Shown here: one piece after another, positions 1 to 9,588 of the stretch
How positions within the stretch are numbered: position 1 is the stretch's first letter
Layout: the number at the start of each line of letters is the position of its first letter
Assembly (NCBI GenBank): GCA_044220875.1
Contig: JBGAQH010000006.1
Coordinates: 1-64,000 of the forward strand
From: JAEUIT01 sp044220875
GTDB taxonomy: Bacteria; Planctomycetota; Phycisphaerae; Phycisphaerales; SM1A02
Length of the DNA: 64,000 nucleotides
Reading direction: 5' to 3'
Notes under the pieces: generated by a model
The model's database searches: none
Seen by the model: only the letters and a program-made list of their open reading frames with translations
Told to the model about the DNA's origin: nothing
Translations under genes and position numbers: made by a program

Positions 1-52
1 GGGGGCGGGGTGGAGGCGGGGTGGGCGTTGTACCGCACGACGCCCTTGGAGT

Positions 53-688
53 TCAGCGTCCGTCGGTTTTCGCCCCGGGAGATTTCGGGTCGGTCGGCGC
101 GTCGCTCGTCGGGTCACTCGTCGGGAACACTGGGGGGTTCGCCGCAGGTCCACCCTCGCCAAGCGCCGTCTCGTCGACGGAAAACCCCTCCGCAGCCAGG
201 AGCTCGCGCAGCTTGATGAGACCCCGACGGGCGTGGGTCTTCACCGTTCCCAGCGGGAGGCCGGTGGTCGAGGCGATCTGCTCGTGGGATTGCCCATGTC
301 GTATCGACAAGTGCAGCACGCGGCGCTGCTCGGGGCGGAGTCGCTCAAACGCCCTCTGGGCATAGTGCGCAGCCTCGGCCAGCTCGGAGGAGTCGCCTTC
401 CGCCGCGCGCGCCGCAATCCCCTCGGAGACGAGCGTCTGCTCCGGCCGGCGCTTCCGGCGGCGGGCCCGGTCGATCAGGCGTCGTCGGGCGATGGTCGCC
501 ACGAAGGTCGCCTCACTGGCGATTGACGCGTCGTAGCGAGCCGCCGAGCGCCAGACGTCAATGAAGATTTCCTGGACGGCATCCTCGGCCTCGGTCGCAC
601 TGGGACAGAGCCGCCGGGCGAGCGACCAGACGAGGCCGCGGAACTGCTGCAGGCACTCGGCCGCGGCGCCAGGCTCGCCCGCCGCCAC
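53..688 (-). CDS. RNA polymerase sigma factor, ECF-type sigma-70 family
   Basis: About 211 residues. Region 2 is visible as AEDAVQEIFIDVWRSAARYD near residue 35, and region 4 as a C-terminal helix-turn-helix (HEQIASTTGLPLGTVKTHARRG). These would bind the -10 and -35 promoter elements and direct core RNA polymerase. The GTG at 688 is the only usable start in this frame, but the frame stays open upstream and reads SPERSILARVAAGEP. That is how family members normally begin, so the true start may use a rarer codon further upstream. A proline- and aspartate-rich tail of about 35 residues follows region 4. An anti-sigma partner would lie beyond the left edge of the window and cannot be seen. Confidence 0.85.
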   Translation of the reverse strand: MAAGEPGAAAECLQQFRGLVWSLARRLCPSATEAEDAVQEIFIDVWRSAARYDASIASEATFVATIARRRLIDRARRRKRRPEQTLVSEGIAARAAEGDSSELAEAAHYAQRAFERLRPEQRRVLHLSIRHGQSHEQIASTTGLPLGTVKTHARRGLIKLRELLAAEGFSVDETALGEGGPAANPPVFPTSDPTSDAPTDPKSPGAKTDGR

Positions 689-924
689 GCGCGCGAGGAT
701 GGACCGTTCGGGACTCAGGGGGGTGATCCGTGGGCAACGACCGCGTACCGATGCGCGGCCATCGCGCCGCGCGACGCCGCGAACAGGGTGGTGCCATGGG
801 CAGCGACGCGAACGGATTCTATAGGCATCGCCCGATGGATCGCCGACCCCGCCGAAAGCGCGGCCAGCGTTCCATCGGGCTTTGCCGAGTCGGTGCGCCC
901 GGAAGGCGCGTCAGCGACGCACGA

Positions 925-1566
925 TTAGCGGTGGACGACCAGCCGCTCGCGCGGAAATCGGACCTTCTTGAGCGAGGCGTAGGAGTCCTCGCCGTGGCGA
1001 TAGCCGGCCGTCACCACCACGGTCGATCGGTAGCCGTCGGCCGCGAGATTGAGCGTCTGGTCGTAGGCCGCCGGGTCAAACCCCTCCATCGGACAGGCAT
1101 CGACGCCGAGCAGCGCAGCGCTGGACAGGAAGAACCCGAGCGCCACATAGACCTGTCGCGCCGCCCAGAGGTCGGTATCGAAGCCCGGCCGGGCGATGAA
1201 TCCCTCGATCATCGACTGATAGCCCGCGAGCTCAGCGAGGGGAACGCCCCGTACTTCGGCGGTGCGGGCCATCATCGCGCTCACGTCGGCGACGGTCAGC
1301 GGCGAACGCCGTGCGAGAACCACCAAATGCGACGCATCGGTGATCTGGGACTGGTTCCAGGAGGCGGCCCGCAGCGCGGTCCGCGTCGCCGGATTGTCGA
1401 TCACATAGAACCGCCACGGCTGGAGCCCGAAGGAGGAGGGGGCCTGCATCAGCGCGTTCTCGAGCGCCGTCCACGTCTCCGCCGCGATCCGCTTCGAAGG
1501 ATCGAATTTCTTCGTCGCATATCGCCAGTTCAACGCCTCGCCCAGTGCCGCTGTCGCAATCGTCAT
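925..1566 (-). CDS. nitroreductase-family NAD(P)H-dependent oxidoreductase
   Basis: A 213-residue flavoprotein of the nitroreductase fold, resembling NfsB/YdgI-type enzymes that reduce nitro compounds and quinones with NAD(P)H and FMN. It starts TIATAALGEALNWRYATKKF, the usual N-terminal FMN-contact region. PSSFGLQPWRFYVI and the C-terminal KKVRFPRERLV are also typical. The ATG at 1566 is preferred over one seven codons upstream, because GAGGAA lies about six bases before it. A tRNA-Ser gene follows upstream on the same strand. The substrate cannot be inferred. Confidence 0.85.
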   Translation of the reverse strand: MTIATAALGEALNWRYATKKFDPSKRIAAETWTALENALMQAPSSFGLQPWRFYVIDNPATRTALRAASWNQSQITDASHLVVLARRSPLTVADVSAMMARTAEVRGVPLAELAGYQSMIEGFIARPGFDTDLWAARQVYVALGFFLSSAALLGVDACPMEGFDPAAYDQTLNLAADGYRSTVVVTAGYRHGEDSYASLKKVRFPRERLVVHR

Positions 1567-1648
1567 CGTGTGTTCCTCGCTACTCAAACGCTCCCGCTCC
1601 TCGCCAGTGCAGCGAAGAGGGGACTCGACTCCGGCGAGCTTCGCCGAA

Positions 1649-1735
1649 CGGTGAGGAAGGGATTCGAACCCTTGAAACCCTGACGGGTTTACCGGTTTTC
1701 AAGACCGGTGCGTTCAACCACTCTGCCACCTCACC
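1649..1735 (-). tRNA. tRNA-Ser (anticodon UGA)
   Basis: The minus strand folds as a class II tRNA. The acceptor stem GGTGAGG pairs with CCTCACC, the discriminator base is G, the anticodon stem-loop is CCGGT-CTTGAAA-ACCGG giving UGA, there is a long variable arm, and the T arm contains GGTTCGAATCC. The 3' CCA is not encoded. It reads UCN serine codons. It lies just upstream of the nitroreductase gene and downstream of the DUF3293-like gene on the same strand. Confidence 0.96.
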
Positions 1736-1803
1736 CGGTGGGGCGGACATCGTACGCAACGCCTGCGATGCCGTCATGCGAGGGTACGCGACGCGCACGC
1801 GGC

Positions 1804-2244
1804 TCACTGCGGCAGGGCGAGCGCCTCGTGGGTATGGTCGGCGGGGACGATCCAGACCCGCGTGCCGTCGAACCAGAAGAGGCCGAACTGCTCCCAATGA
1901 TGGGCCAACCGCACCGCGGCCAGCAGCTTGAGCGGCACGGCGTACCCCGGCTCGATGTGCGTGCCGTCGAGACTCGTTCCGTCGGCGCGAAGGTGGGGGA
2001 TGTGCAGGAGCTCGAGCTCCGTCGCAAACCGCCGGACGCGCCGCTCGTTCTCGGCCTGCGGCAATTCGATGCCATGTGGGTTTGCGGGAGTGACGATCGC
2101 AAAACGGCCGCGCGGAAAGAGCGAGCGGAGGAAGCTCCGATCCTCGTCACTCAGCTCCCGCGTCACGTCAACGGCTCGGTTCCGTTCCGGAAACCGAAGA
2201 ATCGACTGCGGGTAGTGCGTCCACGGATCCGCGGCGTCGGTCAC
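1804..2244 (-). CDS. DUF3293-like protein
   Basis: A 146-residue soluble protein of unknown function. The blocks FAIVTPANPHG, QAENERRVRRF and EQFGLFWFDGTRVWIV resemble the DUF3293 family, in which a central 'NPxG' block and a C-terminal 'FWWDG..FWLV' block are conserved. The start is a GTG with GGGAGG nine bases upstream, only 18 bases after the stop of the glucosidase gene. It is therefore probably the last gene of the ABC-debranching enzyme-glucosidase operon. No catalytic residues are recognisable. Confidence 0.65.
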   Translation of the reverse strand: MTDAADPWTHYPQSILRFPERNRAVDVTRELSDEDRSFLRSLFPRGRFAIVTPANPHGIELPQAENERRVRRFATELELLHIPHLRADGTSLDGTHIEPGYAVPLKLLAAVRLAHHWEQFGLFWFDGTRVWIVPADHTHEALALPQ

Positions 2245-2262
2245 GGCCCACGCCTCCCGACC

Positions 2263-4968
2263 TCAGTGCGCCGCAACCGGCGGTCGGACATGGGTTGGAA
2301 GGGCGCCATAGGGGAAGAGTAGCTTACCGACCAATGCCGACCAGCCGGTCTGGGCTCGCGCCCCGAGTCCCTCGCCGGTGTCGCCGTGGAAGTACTCGAA
2401 GAAGGGAACCTGATCCCGGAAATGGGGATCACGCTGCAGCTTCGCGTGCTCGCCGTGGACCGGACGACGACCCCGCTCATCGCGAAGGAAGAGCCGCATG
2501 AGCCGGGTCCGCAGTTCGTCGGCCGCGCCGCCGAGCGTCACGGTCTGACCCGCGCTGACCGGACACTCGATCTTGAAGTCGTCGCCGTAGTAGTGGTGGA
2601 ACTTCTGGAGGCTCTCGACCAGCAGGTAGTTGAGCGGCATCCAGATCGGGCCGCGCCAGTTCGAGTTGCCGCCGAAGAGCCCCGTCTCGCCCTCGCCCGG
2701 CTCGTAGCGCACGCTGAAGCGCTCGCCGCCGAGCGTGAGCTCGTAGGGATGCTCGCGATGGATGCGCGAGAGGCCGCGGATGCCGTAAGGGCTCAGGAAA
2801 TGCTCCGGATCGAAGGCCTTCCGGAGAAGGGACTTCATGCGATGCCCGCGGAGCAATGAGAGCAGGCGCCGGTCGCCTCGCCCCGGCTCGTTCCAGCGCG
2901 AGACGAGGCCGGCCAGCTCCGGTCGAGCCCGGAAGATCCACTCGAGTCGGCTGGCGAACGCGGGGAGCTTCTCGAGCATCTCAGGCTCGAGCGTCTCGAC
3001 GCAGAAGAGCGGCACGAGTCCGACCGCGCTCGTGATCTTCAGCGGCATTGCCCCGCCGTCGGGGAAGCGCATCACGTCGTAGTAGAAGCCGTCCTGCTCG
3101 TCCCAGAGCCCGGTCCCGCAGCCGTGCAGGTCAGTCATCGCCTCGGCGATCTGGAGGAAGTGCTCGAAGAACTTCGTCGCGAGATCCTGATAGACCGGCC
3201 AGTGCATGGCCAGCTCGATCGCGATGCGCATCAGCGACAGCGCGTACATGCCCATCCACGCCGTGCCGTCAGCCTGCTGCAGCGTGCCGCCGAGCGGCAA
3301 CTGTCGGCTCCGGTCGAAGACCCCGATGTTGTCGAGTCCGAGGAAGCCCCCCTCGAAGACGTTGTGGCCGTCCTTGTCCTTGCGATTCACCCACCAGGTG
3401 AAGTTCATGGACAGGCGATTGAGCACGTGGATGAGGAAGTCGAGGTCGCCCGCCCCCTTCATCTTCCGGTCGATCTGGTAGACGCGCCACGCGGCCCATG
3501 CCTGCAGCGGCGGGTTGGCGTCGTCGAAGGCCCACTCGTACGCAGGCAGGGCCCCGTTGGGATGAATGAAGTCGTCGGTGAGGAACTCGCTGATCTGGCG
3601 CTTCGCGAAGTCGGGGTCGATGCGGGCGTAGGCGACCGCGTGGAACGCGTGGTCCCACGCCGCGAACCATGGGTACTCCCAGGTGTCGGGCATGGCCATG
3701 ACGCGGCGCACCGCGAAATGGCGCCAGTGCTCGTTGCGGCCGTGCTTGCGTTCGACCGGCGGATGCGGCTGCCCCGGATCGCCGTCGAGCCAGCGGCGCA
3801 CGTCGAAGTGGTAGAACTGTTTCGACCAGAGCAGCCCGGCGAACGCCTGGCGCTGGACCATGCGCTGTTCCGCGTCGTCGATCGCGCCCTGCACGCCCTT
3901 CCACCACTCGTCGGCCTCGGCGCGGCGCTGCCAGAGACAGTTCATGCACTCCTGCTGGGTCGGCTCCGCGATCGGCGTCCCGCCGGTCGTCGCGCCATGC
4001 GGCAGCTTCACGGTCGGACCGAGATGCACGATGACCGACCGCTCCTCGCCCGCCGGCACGGTGAGCCGGTGGACCATCGCGGCCTTCGTGCCCTCGACCA
4101 CCGAGATCGCCTCGCGATTGCGGTGCACGATGGCCTCGTTGAAACCGTCCTTGTAGCGCCCGCCCTCGTCGCGCATCGACCAGAGCGCGGGGCCGTTCGA
4201 GTCGTTCTCGCAGAAGAGGATGTCGCAGGGGGCGAACGCGGTGAGGGCGAGGGGCGCGTGGGCCCGATGTCGAACGGCCACGCGATGGTCGCCGTCGCGG
4301 CGGAGATTCGGGCGCTCGACACCGGGATTCCACGCCCAATCGTTGCGGCAGGTCAGTTGCGGCGCGACGGTGATCTCCGCGGCCTCGGGCCCGCGGTTGG
4401 CGACCGTGATGCGCATCACGACCGACTCATGGTCGGGCTTCGCGTAATCGACGGTGACGTCGAAGTAGCGGTCGTCGTCGAAGATGCCGGTGTCGATGAG
4501 CTCGAACTCCCGCTCGAGGCGGGTTCGCTTCGCGTTCTCGGCGCGAAGTCGCTCGTAGGGAAAGGCCCGCTGCGGATACTTGTAGAGCATCCGCTGCCAT
4601 GCGTGCGATGGCACCGCGTCCTCGTAGAAGTACAGCTCCTTCACGTCCTCGCCGTGGTTGCCCTCGTTGTTGGTGAGGCCGAAGAGCCGCTCCTTGAGGA
4701 TCGGGTCAACGCCATTCCAGAGCGCGAGGCTGAGCACGAGATGCTGCTTCGTGTCGCACCAGCCGGCGATGCCGTCCTCGCCCCAGCGATACGCACGGCG
4801 GTGGGCCTGATCGAAGGTGAAGTGGTTCCAGGCGTTGCCGTCGGGGCTGTAGTCCTCGCGCACCGTGCCCCATTGCCGCTCGCTCACGAAGGGGCCCCAG
4901 AGACGCCACGGACCGGTGTGCTTGCGGTTCGCGCGGATGCGGCTCTCTTCGGCATTCAGGTGCTTCAA
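2263..4968 (-). CDS. GH63/MGH1-like glucosidase
   Basis: 901 residues, expected in the cytoplasm; no signal peptide is seen. The N-terminus (TGPWRLWGPFVSERQWGTV, then EDYSPDGNAWNHFTFDQ and YRWGEDGIAG) and the (alpha/alpha)6-barrel blocks (EYPWFAAWDHAFHAVA; GGFLGLDNIG; FGGNSNWRGPIWMPLNYL) match bacterial glucosidases related to family GH63/MGH1. Candidate general acid/base residues lie in the WAAWDH and NWRGPIW regions. The start is a TTG overlapping the stop of the upstream debranching-enzyme gene (TTGA), with GGAGG six bases before it. An apparent 94-residue N-terminal extension is an arginine-rich shadow. Together with the debranching enzyme it probably trims alpha-glucans such as glycogen or trehalose-type sugars. 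The exact substrate is unknown. Confidence 0.88.
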   Translation of the reverse strand: MKHLNAEESRIRANRKHTGPWRLWGPFVSERQWGTVREDYSPDGNAWNHFTFDQAHRRAYRWGEDGIAGWCDTKQHLVLSLALWNGVDPILKERLFGLTNNEGNHGEDVKELYFYEDAVPSHAWQRMLYKYPQRAFPYERLRAENAKRTRLEREFELIDTGIFDDDRYFDVTVDYAKPDHESVVMRITVANRGPEAAEITVAPQLTCRNDWAWNPGVERPNLRRDGDHRVAVRHRAHAPLALTAFAPCDILFCENDSNGPALWSMRDEGGRYKDGFNEAIVHRNREAISVVEGTKAAMVHRLTVPAGEERSVIVHLGPTVKLPHGATTGGTPIAEPTQQECMNCLWQRRAEADEWWKGVQGAIDDAEQRMVQRQAFAGLLWSKQFYHFDVRRWLDGDPGQPHPPVERKHGRNEHWRHFAVRRVMAMPDTWEYPWFAAWDHAFHAVAYARIDPDFAKRQISEFLTDDFIHPNGALPAYEWAFDDANPPLQAWAAWRVYQIDRKMKGAGDLDFLIHVLNRLSMNFTWWVNRKDKDGHNVFEGGFLGLDNIGVFDRSRQLPLGGTLQQADGTAWMGMYALSLMRIAIELAMHWPVYQDLATKFFEHFLQIAEAMTDLHGCGTGLWDEQDGFYYDVMRFPDGGAMPLKITSAVGLVPLFCVETLEPEMLEKLPAFASRLEWIFRARPELAGLVSRWNEPGRGDRRLLSLLRGHRMKSLLRKAFDPEHFLSPYGIRGLSRIHREHPYELTLGGERFSVRYEPGEGETGLFGGNSNWRGPIWMPLNYLLVESLQKFHHYYGDDFKIECPVSAGQTVTLGGAADELRTRLMRLFLRDERGRRPVHGEHAKLQRDPHFRDQVPFFEYFHGDTGEGLGARAQTGWSALVGKLLFPYGALPTHVRPPVAAH

Positions 4969-7094
4969 CGGGCGCCTCCGGCGATGGCGACGGTGGGGTG
5001 GGATCGGTCGTTGACGAGGCCGGACGCCGCGGTGTCCAGCATGACCTCGAGGGCCGCCGCGACGCTCCAGGCCTGCATCGGGCAGCCGCGCGGCTCGTGC
5101 GGCGCGGCGGAGTCGACGATCTCGCTGACCGAGCCGAGGCCGGCGTCGGTGAGATGCTCGGCGATCGCGGCGCGGAGGGCGGCGATCACGGACGGATCGT
5201 TGCCGGCGCGGCGCCACGCCCGAACGAAGAAGGGGAGCAGCCATGGCCACGCCGTGCCCTGGTGATAGGACTCGTCGCGGCGCACGACGTCGCCCTCGTA
5301 GCGCGAGCGGTGGCGAGGATCAATCGGGGCCAGGGTGCGAAGCCCCAGCGGCACGAGCAGCGTGGCGGCGACCGCGTCGGTCACCGCCTTCGCGCGCTGC
5401 GGATCGAGGGCGATGTGCTCAAGCCCCGCGGCGAGAATCTGATTGCAGCGGACGCTCGGGTCGTCGCCGTTGGGCGCCTCGGCCGTGACCGGACCGTCGA
5501 TGACGTCAAAGCAGCAGCCCGTCGCGGGATTCCAGAATCGCTCGAAACTTCCGCGGACCTGTTCGGCGAGGATCGCGTAGGGGGCAGCGTTCTCGTGAAG
5601 CCGCTCGGCGACATCGCGGGCCCGGACCAGCGCCTCGTACCAGAGGGCGTTGACCTCGACCGGCTTGCCCATGCGCGGCGTGACGACGTGCCCGTTCACC
5701 TTCGCATCCATCCACGTGAGCTGTTGGCCGGTCTCGCCGGCCGTGACCAAGCCATCGCGATCGTCGACCCTGATGCCGAAGCGCGTCCCGCGCTGGTAGG
5801 CCTCGATGATCGACCGGACCGCGGGCCACATCGCGCGAAGCCACTGCTCGTCGGGATGGGCCGCATCGACGAGGCCGACGGCGCGGATGAAGAGGAGCGG
5901 AGCGTCGACGGCGTTGTACTCGAGGTCCTCGTGTCCGCTCTCGTCGCGGTCGGGGAAGCGATTGGGCAACATGCCGCCGGAGAGTCGCCTCGCGTAGGTC
6001 TCGAGCACGCCGCGGGCCGCGGGCAGCCGTCGCGTGGCGAGGAAGAGACCGGGCAGCGCGATCATCGTGTCCCGCGACCAATCGGCGAACCAGGGAAAGC
6101 CGGCGATGACCGACCAACCATCCTGGCCGTTGGCGAGTGGACGGCGCACGACGAACTGATCGCTCGCGAGCACCAGTTGCCTCACGACGGGGTCGGCCTT
6201 GGCCATGCCGCTTCCGTCGAGGAACGCCTGGCGGCGAGCCTGTTCGGCGACGAAGAGAAGCTGCGGATCGCGGGGCAGCGGCAGACCGAGGCTCGCGCCG
6301 AAGGTCAGGCGCTGGCTTGGCACGAGCCGGGCGGTGAAGGTCGCCGCGTGCAGCATCGAGTCGGTGTGGTCGTAGCCGCGGTCGCGTTCGACGGGAAGTT
6401 CGACGTTGCGCCACCACGCCCCGACAGGCGTCGCCTCGGCGCCTGGGCAGTGCAGCCAGAGTTCGTCGCCGACGCCGCCGATGCTCGGGCTCGTCTGCGG
6501 GAGTCGGGCCCGAATGGCGCCGCCGCCGGCGAGCGAGCCGTTCATCCGCTCGATCCCCGCGTCGAAGCTCGGCGCGGGGAGGAGCGTGTGGTGCGAGCGG
6601 TTGGTGATGAGCGCCTCAAGATGAAGCTCGCACGGGGCGCTGCCGGGCAGGAGCCGATACTCGACCACCACGACGTTTTCGCCCAACACCATCGCGATGC
6701 GCTTCTCGAGCGTGCATTCGTCGAGTTCCCAGCGCCACGTCGGCAGGCCGCGCTCCAGCCGGAATCGGGCGCAATGCCGGAAGCCCTGCGGGGCGCAGGT
6801 GCCGTCGCTCCAGAGGTTCGTCGAGAGGTTGATCGTCGTGCCGCGCACGACGAGGCGCTCCTCGAGCTTGCTCAGGACCAGCGTTCGCACCGCGGGCGGT
6901 CGGGTCGCGGCGACGAGCAGGCCGTGATAGCGGCGGGTCAGGGCGCCGGAGACGGTGCCCAGGGCGTAGCCGCCGATGCCGTTGGTGAGCAGCCACTCGC
7001 GGCGCATCGCCTCGCCGAGGTCGGCGGTGATCGATGGACCCAGATCGACGGCGAATGCGGGTCCGGGGGCGACGGGGGAGGGATCGGTGGACAC
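4965..7094 (-). CDS. glycogen debranching enzyme (amylo-alpha-1,6-glucosidase)
   Basis: 709 residues. The N-terminal domain has the family block REWLLTNGIGGYALGTVSG followed by RYHGLLVAA. The C-terminal (alpha/alpha)6 barrel carries GFPWFADWSRDTMIALPGL, MLPNRFPD, YNAVDAPLLF, EVNALWYEALV and the YHQGTAWPWLL active-site region. Bacterial and archaeal members hydrolyse the alpha-1,6 branch stubs of glycogen. The frame continues upstream into the ABC-transporter gene, which is not plausible. The GTG at 7094, giving STDPSPVAPGPAF, leaves a 49-base gap and is the likely start, although no clear ribosome binding site precedes it. Confidence 0.9.
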   Translation of the reverse strand: MSTDPSPVAPGPAFAVDLGPSITADLGEAMRREWLLTNGIGGYALGTVSGALTRRYHGLLVAATRPPAVRTLVLSKLEERLVVRGTTINLSTNLWSDGTCAPQGFRHCARFRLERGLPTWRWELDECTLEKRIAMVLGENVVVVEYRLLPGSAPCELHLEALITNRSHHTLLPAPSFDAGIERMNGSLAGGGAIRARLPQTSPSIGGVGDELWLHCPGAEATPVGAWWRNVELPVERDRGYDHTDSMLHAATFTARLVPSQRLTFGASLGLPLPRDPQLLFVAEQARRQAFLDGSGMAKADPVVRQLVLASDQFVVRRPLANGQDGWSVIAGFPWFADWSRDTMIALPGLFLATRRLPAARGVLETYARRLSGGMLPNRFPDRDESGHEDLEYNAVDAPLLFIRAVGLVDAAHPDEQWLRAMWPAVRSIIEAYQRGTRFGIRVDDRDGLVTAGETGQQLTWMDAKVNGHVVTPRMGKPVEVNALWYEALVRARDVAERLHENAAPYAILAEQVRGSFERFWNPATGCCFDVIDGPVTAEAPNGDDPSVRCNQILAAGLEHIALDPQRAKAVTDAVAATLLVPLGLRTLAPIDPRHRSRYEGDVVRRDESYHQGTAWPWLLPFFVRAWRRAGNDPSVIAALRAAIAEHLTDAGLGSVSEIVDSAAPHEPRGCPMQAWSVAAALEVMLDTAASGLVNDRSHPTVAIAGGAR
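4966..4979 (-). promoter_or_regulatory. ribosome binding site fixing a TTG start, TTGA stop-start overlap
   Basis: The minus strand reads GGAGG, six bases, then TTG. The TTG overlaps the TGA of the preceding gene by two bases. The downstream protein begins KHLNAEESR and immediately enters the conserved glucosidase N-terminus. This indicates translational coupling of the two carbohydrate-active enzymes and rules out the longer frame. Confidence 0.75.
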
Positions 7095-7143
7095 GGTGGG
7101 ATTATCGTCCGACGGAGGAGAGGCGGTTGATGATCCGGAGGCG

Positions 7144-8145
7144 TTACGTCCCGAGACGAGCTCCGTCGGGGGCGAAGCGATGAAGGGCCGACGAGGACGC
7201 GACGCAACGCAGCGGCTGCCCGACGTCGATTGCCGCTCCACGCGGGTGGGGAAGGCGAATCCGCGTTCCGTCGGCGAGCGCGACGGTCAGGACAAGGCCA
7301 GCCGCTCCGCGTTCGGTTCGGAATCGGACCGTTCCCGGCAGGGCCAGGTCACCCTCGCCCTGCGGTTCGCCGACGCGGGTGTCCTCGGGCAGGAAGGCGA
7401 TGAAGCCACCGTCTGCACCCGCCGAGGGGACCACGTTCATTGGATGCCACGAACGGCCGCGGGCAACGTCCACATGCGCCGGCCGATCAAATGCCGACGC
7501 AGGCCCCTGCTGGAGCACCTTCCCGAGGTCGAGGTAGGCAAGCCGGTCGGCGATCGCAAGGGCGTCGGCATGATCGTGGGTGACGAGGATCGTCGCCGGC
7601 CGAATCGCCTCGTGCACGCGGCGGAGGTCCTCGCGAAGGTCGTTCCGCGTTCGGTGGTCGAGGTGGGTCAGCGGCTCGTCAAGCAGGAGGATGTCCGGCT
7701 TGCGGGCGATCGCCCGAGCGAGCCCGACTCGCCGCCGTTCGCCCGCCGACAGCGTGGTCACCGCGCGATCGATGAGGGAGGTTGCGCCGACCATCGCCGC
7801 AGCCTCGTCGGCGGCGGCGCGGGCGGCGTCGCCATGGAGCCCGAATCGATCGAGACCGGCAAGGAGATTCCCGCGCACCGTGAGGTGCTCGTAGAGGGCG
7901 GCGTCATCGAGCGTCATGCCGACGCGCCGGTCGGCCGGCCCGAGTCCCGTGATGTCGCGGCCGTCAAGGCGAAGCGTGCCGCGATCCGCGCGATCGAGCC
8001 CCGCGATGATGCGGAGGAGTGTTGACTTCCCGGCGCCGGAGGGGCCGATGAGGGCGACGAGCTCGCCGCGGGCCACGTCGAGGTCGACTCCGGCGAGTCC
8101 GCGCTCACCGGCAAAGCGACGTTCGATGCCGCGGAGCTCAAGCAT
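7144..8145 (-). CDS. ABC transporter ATP-binding protein, sugar-importer type
   Basis: 333 residues. Walker A is GPSGAGKST, Walker B is ILLLDEP, and the H-loop is TILVTHDHADAL. The signature motif is LSAGERRRVGLARA, deviating from LSGGQ at two positions. After residue 235 there is an OB-fold-like C-terminal extension, as in MsmK/UgpC-type ATPases that power carbohydrate importers. No permease or binding protein is encoded nearby, so it may serve permeases encoded elsewhere. Its position directly upstream of the two glucan hydrolases suggests a sugar role. The start is the ATG giving LELRGIERRF; the upstream frame runs into an inverted-repeat element. Confidence 0.85.
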   Translation of the reverse strand: MLELRGIERRFAGERGLAGVDLDVARGELVALIGPSGAGKSTLLRIIAGLDRADRGTLRLDGRDITGLGPADRRVGMTLDDAALYEHLTVRGNLLAGLDRFGLHGDAARAAADEAAAMVGATSLIDRAVTTLSAGERRRVGLARAIARKPDILLLDEPLTHLDHRTRNDLREDLRRVHEAIRPATILVTHDHADALAIADRLAYLDLGKVLQQGPASAFDRPAHVDVARGRSWHPMNVVPSAGADGGFIAFLPEDTRVGEPQGEGDLALPGTVRFRTERGAAGLVLTVALADGTRIRLPHPRGAAIDVGQPLRCVASSSALHRFAPDGARLGT

Positions 8146-8181
8146 GGCTAGCGGGCTCGCTCGCGCGAGCTCGCACCGTGT

Positions 8182-8328
8182 ACAGAGCACACGGAGGGCC
8201 ACAGAGAAGAAGCGAACGGGGGTTCCAGTTGCATCATTGGGATGTTGCGTGAAGCCCTATGTCCACGCGCAGAGGCGTACCGGAATCGGGGCGCCAGTTC
8301 CCTCTCTGTAGCCCTCTGTGTCCTCTGC
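8182..8328. repeat. inverted-repeat intergenic element, copy 1 (26-bp arms)
   Basis: Left arm 8182-8207 and right arm 8303-8328 are reverse complements at 22 of 26 positions. They are built from CACAGAG/ACACAGAGG-type heptads. About 95 bases lie between the arms. The same heptads form the arms of the element at 37889-38208. It lies between prfB and the ABC-transporter gene, both transcribed leftward. No gene is encoded. It could act as a hairpin terminator or attenuator, or be a non-autonomous mobile or REP-like element. Only the symmetry is directly observed. Confidence 0.7.
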
Positions 8329-8367
8329 GCCTCCGGTTGGGGTTCGTGACGCCATCCCGCCGATCGA

Positions 8368-9493
<1,126 letters not shown>

Positions 9494-9588
9494 GGGGCGT
9501 TGATCGTAGCCGAAATCAGGGGATGCGGGACCGGTGTGCTCCGTGGCGCGACGGCCCGCGACGAATCGAATCCCGCTATTCTCCGCGC

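Noticed and set aside
558..797. Alternative longer sigma factor start via ATG-containing frames around 762-797
   Set aside because: Those start codons are in a different frame from the sigma factor, so they cannot extend it.
3124..7130. Two plus-strand frames of about 710 codons opposite the glucosidase and debranching-enzyme genes
   Set aside because: Mirror frames of two enzymes with clear conserved motifs on the minus strand.
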